From an uncultured Bacilli bacterium (GTDB lineage Bacteria > Bacillota_I > Bacilli_A > RFN20 > CAG-826), in assembly GCA_944363565.1 (NCBI GenBank), contig CALVUI010000001.1:1-64000 (forward strand): a stretch of 64,000 bases of DNA, written 5' to 3'. Made by a program: the position numbers and the translations under genes. Below the pieces are notes generated by a model. That model did not search any database, was not told the origin of the DNA, and saw only the letters and a program-made list of their open reading frames with translations. Shown one piece after another: positions 9,055-16,617 of the stretch; the stretch's first letter is position 1; each line of letters starts with the position of its first letter.

Positions 9055-9355
9055 AAAGCTTGAAAAGGCCCTGAGGGAGAACGATCTCTACGAGCGTTAC
9101 CAAAGCCTATTGACCGAAAGGGAAGCCGAGATCTTCTCTTCTTACTTCGCCTATGACCTCTCGCTATCCGAGATTGCCGAGCAAAGGAAGATCAGCCGGG
9201 CCGCGGTCTCCGAAAGTCTAACCAAGACGGCTGAGAAATTGGAAAAATACGAAAAAGCATTGGGCCTTTGCGCCCTTCGGGCCGAAATTCAGAAGAAAAT
9301 GGCGGAAAACGTCGCCCCCGAGCGGATTTTGGAGGATGTACTAAATGGCATTTGA
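9044..9355 (+). CDS. ylxM: YlxM family SRP-associated HTH protein
   Basis: 103 aa. The sequence LTEREAEIFSSYFAYDLSLSEIAE with a sigma-70 region-4-like helix-turn-helix (ISRAAVSESLTKTAEKLEKYE) is typical of the YlxM/p13 family encoded before ffh; streptococcal YlxM binds SRP and raises Ffh GTPase activity. The ATG at 9044 lies inside the end of ftsY, with GGAGAAAA as Shine-Dalgarno. The gene overlaps both ftsY and ffh by 11 bases, so the three are one translationally coupled unit. Confidence 0.93.
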   Translation: MAIRKLEKALRENDLYERYQSLLTEREAEIFSSYFAYDLSLSEIAEQRKISRAAVSESLTKTAEKLEKYEKALGLCALRAEIQKKMAENVAPERILEDVLNGI

Positions 9356-10688
9356 ATCATTGAGCGACCGTTTTGCGTCGATTTTCAAGAAGATCAAGGG
9401 GGAATCCCGTCTCACCGAAAAGAACATGACGGAGATGCTCCGGGAGATCCGGATCGCCTTGCTGGAGGCCGACGTCAACTTCAAGGTTGTCAAGAGCTTC
9501 GTCAAGGAAGTCGAGGAAAAGGCCCTGGGCCAAGACGTCTATGCCTCGGTCAATCCCTCCCAGATGATCGTCAAGATCTGCCACGACGAAATCAAGAATC
9601 TCCTCGGTGAGGAAAACGAAGAATTAAAGGAAAACCGCAACGGCCTCACCAAGGTCATGCTGGTGGGTCTACAAGGAACCGGCAAGACCACGACCGCCGG
9701 TAAGTTGGCCCTCTATCTCAAGGACAAGAAAAAGAAGAAAGTTTTGCTCTGCTCCCTCGACGTCTACCGTCCGGCCGCCCGTGAGCAACTACAGGAAATC
9801 GCCAATAGTCTCGGTGTGGCTTTCTACACCCTCGAAGGGAATAGCAATCCCCTCGATATCGCCAGACGGGCTTTGATCAAAGGCCAGACCGAAGGCTTCG
9901 ACTATGTGATCTACGATACGGCCGGCCGTCTCCAGATCGACCAGGAACTGATGAAGGAGCTCCGTGACCTCTCGGCCGCCATCCATCCGGAAGAAACCCT
10001 GCTACTCGTGGATGCCGCTGCCGGCCAAGACGCCGTCAACGTTGCCATGACCTTCCACAATGACCTCAAACTGACCGGGGCCATCATGAGCAAGCTCGAC
10101 GGCGATGCCAAAGGCGGCTCCGCCCTCTCCCTCAAGTACATGACCGGGATTCCCATCAAGTTCCAGGGCGTCGGTGAAAAGCTGACCGACCTCGAACCCT
10201 TCTATCCGGACCGGATGGCGGACCGGATCCTCGGGATGGGCGACGTCGTCTCCCTCGTCGAAAAGGCCAAGGAAGCCATCGACGAGAAGCAGGCGGCCAA
10301 GGAAGCCGGTCGCCTCTTCGAAGGGAACTTCGACCTCGAAGACATGCTCCGACAGATGAAGATGGTCCAGAAGATCGGCTCCATCGGGGCCATTGCCAAG
10401 TTGATTCCAGGCATGCCCAAATTGACCGATGATCAAAAGGAAAAGGCGGAAAAGGAGATGAAGTCCTTCGAGGCCATCATCAATTCCATGACCCCTTATG
10501 AAAGGAAGCATCCCGAAGTCTTGAAGTATTCGCAAAAGACCCGGATTGCCAAGGGGTCGGGGAAGACCAACGCCGATGTCAACCGGGTCTTGAAACGTTT
10601 CGAGACAAGCAAGCAGATGATGAAGCAGATGAAGGGGATGCGTAATGGCGGCATGTCCCCCTTCGGCGGGCCCTTCCCTAAGTTTTGA
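9345..10688 (+). CDS. ffh: Signal recognition particle protein Ffh (SRP54)
   Basis: SRP54 GTPase that binds signal sequences and 4.5S RNA. The 447-aa protein has an NG domain with GLQGTGKTTT (about 108-117), DVYRPAAREQL, DTAGRLQID and SKLDGDAKGG, and a C-terminal methionine-rich M domain (about 325-447) ending in repeated MMKQMKGM segments that form the signal-sequence groove. The 3' end runs 11 bases into the 3' end of the oppositely oriented trmD, so both mRNAs carry antisense tails and no terminator fits between them. Confidence 0.97.
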   Translation: MAFESLSDRFASIFKKIKGESRLTEKNMTEMLREIRIALLEADVNFKVVKSFVKEVEEKALGQDVYASVNPSQMIVKICHDEIKNLLGEENEELKENRNGLTKVMLVGLQGTGKTTTAGKLALYLKDKKKKKVLLCSLDVYRPAAREQLQEIANSLGVAFYTLEGNSNPLDIARRALIKGQTEGFDYVIYDTAGRLQIDQELMKELRDLSAAIHPEETLLLVDAAAGQDAVNVAMTFHNDLKLTGAIMSKLDGDAKGGSALSLKYMTGIPIKFQGVGEKLTDLEPFYPDRMADRILGMGDVVSLVEKAKEAIDEKQAAKEAGRLFEGNFDLEDMLRQMKMVQKIGSIGAIAKLIPGMPKLTDDQKEKAEKEMKSFEAIINSMTPYERKHPEVLKYSQKTRIAKGSGKTNADVNRVLKRFETSKQMMKQMKGMRNGGMSPFGGPFPKF

Positions 10689-11448
10689 TGAACTTATGGC
10701 CCTTTTGCAGGGCTTTTGCTTCCCAAGAAGGCGTTTCGCCTTCTTTTTCTTCTAAGAGTTTTTTGTCGGTTTTCGTAAGATTTACCTTCTCGAAGAGGTC
10801 AGGACGGTACTTCTTGGTCAGAAGAAGTGACTGCTTCCTCCGCCACTTGGCGATGGCCTCGTGGTTGCCGCTATAGAGGATGTCGGGAACCTTGGCTCCC
10901 TCGAACTCATAGGGTTCGGTGTATTGGGGATATTCCAAGAGGTTTTCGTCAAAGGATTCCTCGTTCAGACTGTCCTTGGTGATGGCCCCGTCCAAGAGAC
11001 GGATGACGGCGTCCATGACCGAGAGGGCGGCGGTTTCGCCGCCGGTCAGGATATAGTCCCCGATCGAGAGGAGTTCGTCGCAGTAGGCATTGACCCTTTC
11101 GTCGACCCCTTCGTAATGGCCGCAGACCAAGAGGATGTGGTCCATCTTCGAGAGGCGGATCGCTTCCTTCTGATCGAACTTCTTGCCCCTAGGGGAAAAG
11201 AGGATGACATGTCCATCTTCACCCTTGAGGTCCTTGATGGCATCGACGATGGGCTGGGCCTTTTCGACGAGGCCGGCTCCCCCGCCGACCGGCGGGGTGT
11301 CGGTCCGGCCGTACTTGTCCTTGGTGTAGGAACGGATGTCGGTGGCCGTGATTTCCGCGACTCCCTTGCCGAGGGCCCTTTTGATGATCGAAAAGTCCTT
11401 GAAGGAGTCGAAGAAAGCGGGGAAGAGGGTGAGGACGTCGAACTTCAT
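10678..11448 (-). CDS. trmD: tRNA (guanine-N1)-methyltransferase TrmD
   Basis: Methylates G37 of tRNAs with G36 using SAM, preventing frameshifts; the SPOUT-fold knot is seen in the conserved segments GGGAGLVEKAQPI, LVCGHYEGVDERV and IGDYILTGGE. 256 aa is normal. It is the last gene of the minus-strand rpsP-khpA-rimM-trmD unit and overlaps rimM by 4 bases (ATGA type). It converges on and overlaps ffh. Confidence 0.97.
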   Translation of the reverse strand: MKFDVLTLFPAFFDSFKDFSIIKRALGKGVAEITATDIRSYTKDKYGRTDTPPVGGGAGLVEKAQPIVDAIKDLKGEDGHVILFSPRGKKFDQKEAIRLSKMDHILLVCGHYEGVDERVNAYCDELLSIGDYILTGGETAALSVMDAVIRLLDGAITKDSLNEESFDENLLEYPQYTEPYEFEGAKVPDILYSGNHEAIAKWRRKQSLLLTKKYRPDLFEKVNLTKTDKKLLEEKEGETPSWEAKALQKGHKFIKT

Positions 11449-11957
11449 AGCATCCCCTCGACGACTCGAACGGTCACTTCCTTCTTCTTTATATCGACCT
11501 TGAGGACGAATTTGTCGAGGACGAAGGGGACGAAGAAGTCCTTGCCGCCTTCCCGTTTGACCCGGAAGTTATCGGTCGGCCCATAGGAAAGGACGTCGGT
11601 GATGGTGCCGAGTTTCTTCCCTTCTTCCGAAACGATGGCACACCCCAGGAGGTCCTTGATCCGATAGGCATTCTCGGGGAGGGGAGCCTCCGCTTCCTCG
11701 ATCTTCAACTCATAGCCCCGGTACTTCTCGGCTTCCTCGACGGAAGTGATTTCCTCGAGGGTCAGGGTCAGCATTGGGTTGGACCCAAAGTAGCCCAAAA
11801 CCGTGACCGTCATGGCCGGTTCTTCATTGCCTTTGCAAAGATATAGCTTCTGGCCTTTCTTGAACCGCTCTTCGGGGTAGGAGGTCAGGCTCTTGCACCT
11901 CACCCGTCCATCGAGACCGAAGGGCTTGGTGATCTGGGCGACGCTGATTAGGGACAT
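11445..11957 (-). CDS. rimM: Ribosome maturation factor RimM
   Basis: 16S maturation factor that acts on the 30S head and binds S19. The N-terminal barrel begins ISVAQITKPFGLDGRVRCKS and the C-terminal PRC-barrel holds YRIKDLLGCAIVSEEGKKLGTI and DNFRVKREGGKDFFVPF. 170 aa is the usual size. Genetic context (khpA upstream, trmD downstream) is the conserved order, here inverted relative to ffh and rplS. Confidence 0.96.
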   Translation of the reverse strand: MSLISVAQITKPFGLDGRVRCKSLTSYPEERFKKGQKLYLCKGNEEPAMTVTVLGYFGSNPMLTLTLEEITSVEEAEKYRGYELKIEEAEAPLPENAYRIKDLLGCAIVSEEGKKLGTITDVLSYGPTDNFRVKREGGKDFFVPFVLDKFVLKVDIKKKEVTVRVVEGML

Positions 11958-11972
11958 GAAGGAAAAGAGGGC

Positions 11973-12254
11973 TTATTCGCCCTCTTCCTCCTTACTTTCC
12001 GAGAAACTCTCGAATTTGAGGTGGATCCTCGTATTGCTATTGTCGGCTTTCGAAGCAATGCCCACGGCTTCCCGGAGGGCATTGGCGACGGTCCCGCGCC
12101 GGCCGATGAGACGGGCGGTGTCGTCGTCCTCGGTGCAGATGAGGATGGTGACGTCACGGGCGGAACTCCCGGGGAGTTCGCGGACCATGACGGCATCCTT
12201 GTGTTCGATGAGGGGTTCGATGAGGCCGCGGACGACCTTCTCGTAATCCGCCAT
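11973..12254 (-). CDS. khpA: KH-domain RNA-binding protein KhpA (YlqC)
   Basis: 93 aa. A single KH domain with the GxxG loop in IGRRGTVANALREAVG; homologues (KhpA) pair with KhpB and bind RNA to affect cell elongation and translation. The C-terminus has an acidic tail (SESKEEEGE), a little longer than the usual 75-80 aa family members. It sits 2 bases after rpsP and 15 before rimM, as in most Bacilli. Confidence 0.94.
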   Translation of the reverse strand: MADYEKVVRGLIEPLIEHKDAVMVRELPGSSARDVTILICTEDDDTARLIGRRGTVANALREAVGIASKADNSNTRIHLKFESFSESKEEEGE

Positions 12255-12256
12255 CT

Positions 12257-12523
12257 TTACTTATCTCCCTTGAGAGCCTTTTGGATGAGCCCCTTTTCGG
12301 AGAGGATCGACCGGACCGAGTCGCTGGGGGTAGCGCCGCTCTTGAGCCACTTGAGGGCCAATTCTTCGTTGATGTTGGCCTTTTCGCCCTTGGCGGAAGG
12401 ATCGTAGGTGCCGATTTGTTCGATGTAGCGTCCATCACGGGCGTAACGGGAATCGGCGGCGACGATGCGGTAGAACGGGTCCTTGTGACGGCCCAAGCGG
12501 GTCATTCTGATTTTGACAGCCAT
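12257..12523 (-). CDS. rpsP: 30S ribosomal protein S16
   Basis: 88 aa; [26 protein letters not shown] is the invariant S16 N-terminus. It leads the minus-strand unit rpsP-khpA-rimM-trmD and is divergent from rplS across a 440-bp spacer. AAAGAAGGT lies upstream of the ATG as Shine-Dalgarno. Confidence 0.97.
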   Translation of the reverse strand: MAVKIRMTRLGRHKDPFYRIVAADSRYARDGRYIEQIGTYDPSAKGEKANINEELALKWLKSGATPSDSVRSILSEKGLIQKALKGDK

Positions 12524-12556
12524 TGTTAATACCTTCTTTCTTTTTTAAGCGGTCAT

Positions 12557-12585
12557 ATCTTGAAGAGGTTAGAGCCTTGTGTCAA
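12557..12585 (-). promoter_or_regulatory. Promoter of the rpsP operon
   Basis: On the minus strand a perfect -35 TTGACA (12585-12580) is followed after 17 bases by a weak -10 CAAGAT (12562-12557). This would give a leader of roughly 25-30 nt before rpsP. The -35 match is strong, the -10 match only three of six. Confidence 0.55.
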
Positions 12586-12743
12586 GTATTTTTACTTAAC
12601 AGAGCAATCTTATCTCTCTTTGGCTAACGTTCAGCGGCTTTGTAATCAAGATGGGAAATGTCTATAAAGATATTTGACTTACCACAATTCTAGTCAGATC
12701 GTCTTTGTTCGTGATTGGGGTGAGCTCCGCTATTTTCCTAAGG

Positions 12744-12956
12744 ATAACAAATGGTCCATAGGCTTTTTGCGCGCTTATTTGTTATTTCGAAAGAGATTTA
12801 GTCGAGGCCCAAATAGTTGTTCGTTCGGATCCCTTTGAAAAATCATTTGCGTTACCCCCGCTACGAGAATATACTTCCGCATGCACGCGATGGCGTGATA
12901 CGCGGGTTAGGCTGGATGCGTCCAAGGAACCCGAGGAGAACAACATTAGTTAGGAG
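12744..12956 (+). ncRNA. Candidate structured leader of rplS (L19)
   Basis: The 440 bp before rplS lack a gene but hold nested inverted repeats: ATAACAAAT/ATTTGTTAT (12744-12752 with 12777-12785); GTTGTTC/GAACAAC (12816-12822 with 12938-12944) enclosing CACGC/GCGTG near 12883-12895 and GGGTT/AACCC near 12904-12932 with an inner GGA/TCC. The outer stem closes just before the Shine-Dalgarno TTAGGAG (12950-12956). L19 leaders that autoregulate rplS are known in Bacilli; whether this is one, or a different element, cannot be decided by eye. Confidence 0.45.
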
Positions 12957-12963
12957 TGCAAAC

Positions 12964-13326
12964 GTGAACAACAACATCGTCAATGAAATCACCGAACGCC
13001 AAATCCGTCATGACCTCCCCGACTTTTCCAGCGGAGACACCGTGAGGGTTTCGGTCCGCATCGTCGAAAACAAGAAGGAAAGAATCCAGGTCTTCGAAGG
13101 CGTCATCATCCAACGCCGGGGCCATGGGGTCAGCGAGACCTTCATCGTCCGCAAGATCTCCAACGGGGTTGGGGTCGAAAGGACCTTCCCGGTCAATTCC
13201 CCCTCGATTGCCAAGATCGAAGTGGTCCGCCGCGGCAAAGTCCGCCGCGCCCGCATCCACTACATGCGTGGCCTTTCCGGCAAAGCCGCCCGTATCAAGC
13301 CGGCCAACGAAAAGGAAGGAAAGTAA
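12964..13326 (+). CDS. rplS: 50S ribosomal protein L19
   Basis: 120 aa; [20 protein letters not shown] and [16 protein letters not shown] are L19 hallmarks. The start is GTG 12964, 7 bases after TTAGGAG; an in-frame ATG at 12817 lies in the structured leader and gives a non-family N-terminus. Normally the end of the rpsP-rimM-trmD-rplS run; here it is separated because that run is inverted. Followed by a strong terminator. Confidence 0.96.
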   Translation: MNNNIVNEITERQIRHDLPDFSSGDTVRVSVRIVENKKERIQVFEGVIIQRRGHGVSETFIVRKISNGVGVERTFPVNSPSIAKIEVVRRGKVRRARIHYMRGLSGKAARIKPANEKEGK

Positions 13327-13339
13327 GGAGTCTCCTAAG

Positions 13340-13370
13340 CCGCGGGGCATTGCCCCGCGGTTTTCCTTTT
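13340..13370 (+). terminator. Terminator of rplS
   Basis: CCGCGGGG (13340-13347), loop CATTG, CCCCGCGG (13353-13360), then TTTTCCTTTT. Stem of 8 GC pairs. Its T-tract lies at the -35 position of the lepB promoter. Confidence 0.9.
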
Positions 13371-13384
13371 TGGCCCCAACCCTC

Positions 13385-13397
13385 TATAATTTTCCCG
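13385..13397 (+). promoter_or_regulatory. Leaderless promoter of lepB (-10 TATAAT)
   Basis: A perfect TATAAT at 13385-13390 is followed by 7 bases and ATG 13398, so transcription should start at or next to the start codon. No -35 consensus: the position is filled by the T-tract of the rplS terminator (TTTCCT at 13362-13367). No Shine-Dalgarno site precedes the ATG. Confidence 0.65.
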
Positions 13398-14219
13398 ATG
13401 CCGGTTGAAAACGAAGGCATGGACGTCATCAACATCACGGCCCCTCTGCCCTTAAAACAGGAAACGAAGAAGAAACGCCCGAAATGGAAGCGGGTTCTTT
13501 TCCTCATCCTCAAGATCCTGGTCGCCGTTCTCGTTATCTGCGGCTGCCTTTATTCGGCGGAGATCATTTGGCTCTATTCTTCCTTCACCCCCTTCTACGT
13601 GGTCGGTGACTCGATGTGGCCGACCCTCAATAGCGACGCCAAGCGTTCCAACGGGGGTGAGGAAAACCATACGGGGAACTGGGGAAACTACGTCTTCGGG
13701 GCCACCACTTGGTACACCATCGACTTCGGCTTCATGGATACGACCGACTTCATCGACGACCTCGAGCGTTTTGATATTCTGGTCACTCATTATCCCGGCG
13801 ATGTCGAAAACGTCGGTTACAAGATCAAAAGGATCATCGGGCTACCGGGAGAGACGATCTATTTCGACGACCAAGGGGAATTGTTCGTCAAAGCGGCCGA
13901 GGCGACTGAATTCGAGAAGATTGACCAATCCTCCTTCTCGATGAGGGATCAGGAAAGGACCAACGAGGGGAGCGAATATGCCTACAGCCTGGAGAAGGCC
14001 TACACCATCCCCGAGGATTCCTATTTCTTGGTCGGGGACAACCGTTCTTCCTCGACCGACAGCCGTTCTATCGGAGCGGTCCCTTCTTCTTATTTCAGAG
14101 GCAAAGCCATCTATATCGTCGGGACCTGCCACTACACCGAGGCGGTCGCCAACGCCACCGCTTCGCCGGGCGTCAATTGGCTCTCCTTTAGGATGCCCTG
14201 GAACTTCCAAGTCCTATGA
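13398..14219 (+). CDS. lepB: Signal peptidase I
   Basis: Membrane serine/lysine protease that removes Sec/Tat signal peptides. One transmembrane segment (about 33-58), then the catalytic Ser72 in GDSMWPTL, the catalytic Lys144 in KRIIGLPGE and the box VGDNRSSSTDSR. 273 aa, longer than Bacillus SipS because of an insertion between Ser and Lys (SNGGEENHTGNW region). The start 13398 fits the leaderless promoter; ATG 13419 is an alternative. Distinct from the SipW-type peptidase at 55.9 kb, which has His instead of Lys. Overlaps rbgA by 4 bases. Confidence 0.93.
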   Translation: MPVENEGMDVINITAPLPLKQETKKKRPKWKRVLFLILKILVAVLVICGCLYSAEIIWLYSSFTPFYVVGDSMWPTLNSDAKRSNGGEENHTGNWGNYVFGATTWYTIDFGFMDTTDFIDDLERFDILVTHYPGDVENVGYKIKRIIGLPGETIYFDDQGELFVKAAEATEFEKIDQSSFSMRDQERTNEGSEYAYSLEKAYTIPEDSYFLVGDNRSSSTDSRSIGAVPSSYFRGKAIYIVGTCHYTEAVANATASPGVNWLSFRMPWNFQVL

Positions 14220-15067
14220 ACCAGCAACAGAAGGGTATCCATTATTTCCCCGGCCACATGGCCAAGGCCCTCAGAAACCTGGGTCAGCTTTCCTCTTTTT
14301 GCGACATCCTGGTCGAGATTGCCGATGCCCGGGCACCCCTTAGCAGTCGCAACCCCTTGCTAGCGAAGATCAGTCCCGAAAAACCGCGTCTGATTTTGCT
14401 CAACAAAGACGACCTCGCTGATCCTTTAATCACGCAGAAATGGCTCGCTTGGTTCAAAAACAAGGGCATTCCCGCCTCCGTCATGGTGGCCAATTCCCGC
14501 AACGTCCTGAAGCTATTGAAGCCGTCTTTAGGACCCCTTGAGGCCAAGAAGAGGGCCAAGGAGGCCAAGTACGGGATGAAGCGCCAGCCCCTGAAGCTGG
14601 CGGTCTTCGGGATCCCCAATGTCGGGAAGTCGACCTTCATCAATGCCCTCGCGGGACGCAGGGCCGCCAAAGCGGCCAACCGGCCCGGGGTCACCGTCAA
14701 CCAGCAATGGGTCAACGTTTCCGGCGATGTCATCCTCCTCGATACCCCGGGGATCCTCCCGATGAACTACGAGGATCCAGAAGTGGCGAAGAACCTGGCC
14801 TTGCTGGGATCGATCAGGGAAGAAGTATTACCCGCCCACGTCTTGGGGGAGAAGCTTTTGGCCTTCCTAAGCGAACATTATCCCGAGGCCCTCACCGCCC
14901 GGTTCGGACCCATGGAGGGGGATAATCCTTTGGAACATATCGCTCGTAGGAGGGGACTCTTGCTCCCGGGCGGGGAGCCCGACATCGAACGGGCCAATAG
15001 TCTTCTTTTAAGGGAATTCCGTGATGGCCTCCTCGGCCGCTTCTCCCTGGAACAACCCGATGCTTGA
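14216..15067 (+). CDS. rbgA: Ribosome biogenesis GTPase RbgA (YlqF)
   Basis: Circularly permuted GTPase required for late 50S assembly (incorporation of L16 and others). The order of motifs is permuted as expected: G4 NKDD (about 62-65) precedes G1 GIPNVGKST (about 131-139), then G2 and G3 DTPG (about 178-181). The N-terminus HYFPGHMAKALRNL is diagnostic of the YlqF branch. 283 aa, the normal size. Coupled to lepB (ATGA) and to rnhB (8-base overlap). Confidence 0.96.
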   Translation: MNQQQKGIHYFPGHMAKALRNLGQLSSFCDILVEIADARAPLSSRNPLLAKISPEKPRLILLNKDDLADPLITQKWLAWFKNKGIPASVMVANSRNVLKLLKPSLGPLEAKKRAKEAKYGMKRQPLKLAVFGIPNVGKSTFINALAGRRAAKAANRPGVTVNQQWVNVSGDVILLDTPGILPMNYEDPEVAKNLALLGSIREEVLPAHVLGEKLLAFLSEHYPEALTARFGPMEGDNPLEHIARRRGLLLPGGEPDIERANSLLLREFRDGLLGRFSLEQPDA

Positions 15068-15674
15068 TTTCGAAGAACGTTATCGCACTTCCCCCGATTT
15101 TTTGATCGCCGGGTGCGACGAAGCCGGGCGCGGTCCCTTGGCCGGACCCCTCTACGCGGCCGCCTGCGTGTTCCCGGTTGGCTTTTCCCATCCCGATATC
15201 GATGACTCGAAGAAACTCACCAAAACGAAGCGGGAGGCCCTTTTTGAGGTCATTAAGAAGAACGCCTTGAGTTACGGGATCGCCTTTTGCACGGCCGAGG
15301 AGGTCGACCGCCTTAATCCCTACATGGCCTCCAGGGAGGCGATGATGCGGGCCCTTGCCAAGCTCAAATGCGTTCCCTCGTTGGTTGTGACGGACGCCAT
15401 GCCCTTGCCCAAATCGCCCTATCCCTACATCGACATCATCAAGGGCGATGCCAAGTGCCTTTGCATCGCCGGGGCCTCGATTTTGGCCAAGGTCAGCCGC
15501 GATGCCTACATGGAAGAACTGGACGCCATCTATCCCGAATACGGGTTCAAGCGCCACAAGGGCTACGGGACCAAGGAGCATTTGGAAGCCATCAAGAAGT
15601 ACGGCCCCATCAAGGGCGTCCATCGCTTTTCCTACAAAAACGTCTCCGAATTCGTCCAAATTTCCCTCTTTTAG
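15060..15674 (+). CDS. rnhB: Ribonuclease HII
   Basis: Removes ribonucleotides and RNA from RNA-DNA hybrids. Active-site motif GCDEAGRGPLAGP (about 18-30, DE(A)GRG), second acidic residue in VVTDAMPLP and the third in SRDAYMEELD. 204 aa, shorter than B. subtilis RnhB because the N-terminal extension is missing. ATG 15060 overlaps the rbgA stop; ATG 15021 is deeper inside rbgA and adds a non-conserved segment. Confidence 0.95.
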   Translation: MLDFEERYRTSPDFLIAGCDEAGRGPLAGPLYAAACVFPVGFSHPDIDDSKKLTKTKREALFEVIKKNALSYGIAFCTAEEVDRLNPYMASREAMMRALAKLKCVPSLVVTDAMPLPKSPYPYIDIIKGDAKCLCIAGASILAKVSRDAYMEELDAIYPEYGFKRHKGYGTKEHLEAIKKYGPIKGVHRFSYKNVSEFVQISLF

Positions 15675-15720
15675 GGACCATCGGTTGCTTTTCTGCCTAT
15701 TAAAGGGTGGGAGGTAGAAA

Positions 15721-16506
15721 GTGAAAGCCAGAGACATTTTGATTACCCTGGCCGTCCGTTTCGGCGGCGATTGGGACCTCATCATGAACGCCATCAGATC
15801 CAAGAAGTACCTGAAGCCCGAGGAGGTCGAGGAGGTGGCGGCCCAAAACCTCGACGCCATCACCATCGTCGACGCCGACTATCCCGAGGGGTTCCGGAAC
15901 TGTTTCAAACCCCCGATCTGCCTCTTCTACCGCGGGAACAAGGCCCTCATTTCCGACCGGAGCAAGCTCCTTTCCTACATCGGGAGTCGGGAGGCTTCGA
16001 GCTACGGCCTTTTGATGGCCCGGGAAATCGCCAAGGGCCTAAGCGAGAACGGCTACACCATCGTCTCCGGGATGGCCAGGGGTATCGACGGGGAGGCCCT
16101 GAGAGCGGCAATAGAGGAAAAGGGGAGGGCCATAGCCATCTTGGGTTCGGGCATCAACCGTCCGTTCCCGGAAAGCAATCGCGACTTATACGAAAGGCTC
16201 TGCAGCGAGGGCTTGGTCCTCAGCGAATACCCGGGGGATGTCGAACCCCACGCCAGCCACTTCCCCTTCCGTAACCGCCTCATTGCCTCCTGCCCCAAGG
16301 CCCTGATCGTCGGGGAAGCCAAGCAGCATAGCGGGACCTCGATCACGGTCGGTTATGCCCTCGGGGCCCTCGAGGACATCGGGGCCGTCCCCTACCGGGC
16401 CAAGGAGGAGAGCCTTTGCAACCAGCTCATCAAGGACGGGGCGGCCCTCGTCGAAAGCGTAAGCGACGCCCTCCTACTGATGAATGGGAAGATCGAAAAA
16501 GCCTAA
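15721..16506 (+). CDS. dprA: DNA processing protein DprA
   Basis: DprA loads RecA on incoming single-stranded DNA during transformation. The Rossmann core shows YIGSREASSYGLLMAREIAKGL, IVSGMARGIDGEA and the FPFRNRLIASCPKALIVGEA segment that binds ssDNA. 261 aa; the C-terminal winged helix of longer DprAs is missing. The start is GTG with GGGAGGT 6 bases upstream. dprA followed by topA, trmFO and xerC is the standard Bacilli order. No other competence gene is in the window. Confidence 0.94.
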   Translation: MKARDILITLAVRFGGDWDLIMNAIRSKKYLKPEEVEEVAAQNLDAITIVDADYPEGFRNCFKPPICLFYRGNKALISDRSKLLSYIGSREASSYGLLMAREIAKGLSENGYTIVSGMARGIDGEALRAAIEEKGRAIAILGSGINRPFPESNRDLYERLCSEGLVLSEYPGDVEPHASHFPFRNRLIASCPKALIVGEAKQHSGTSITVGYALGALEDIGAVPYRAKEESLCNQLIKDGAALVESVSDALLLMNGKIEKA

Positions 16507-16529
16507 GAGGAAAATTTCTTCTGAGAGGT

Positions 16530-16574
16530 TATAAATAAGGTAATTATTTATAGGGAATTTCCGCCCTTGCGGAA
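16530..16574 (+). terminator. Two adjacent hairpins between dprA and topA
   Basis: TATAAATA (16530-16537) pairs with TATTTATA (16545-16552) in an all-AT 8-bp stem; TTCCGC (16559-16564) pairs with GCGGAA (16569-16574). Neither is followed by a clean T-run, so termination is uncertain. Both lie directly upstream of the topA -35. Confidence 0.4.
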
Positions 16575-16577
16575 GTG

Positions 16578-16606
16578 TTGACACCTTGAAATTCTTTAAA
16601 TAGATT
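16578..16606 (+). promoter_or_regulatory. Promoter of topA
   Basis: TTGACA (16578-16583), 17-base spacer, TAGATT (16601-16606). The predicted start point is only about 5 bases before ATG 16618, and no Shine-Dalgarno site is present, so the mRNA should be nearly leaderless. Confidence 0.75.
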
Positions 16607-16617
16607 ATGGCCCGCAA

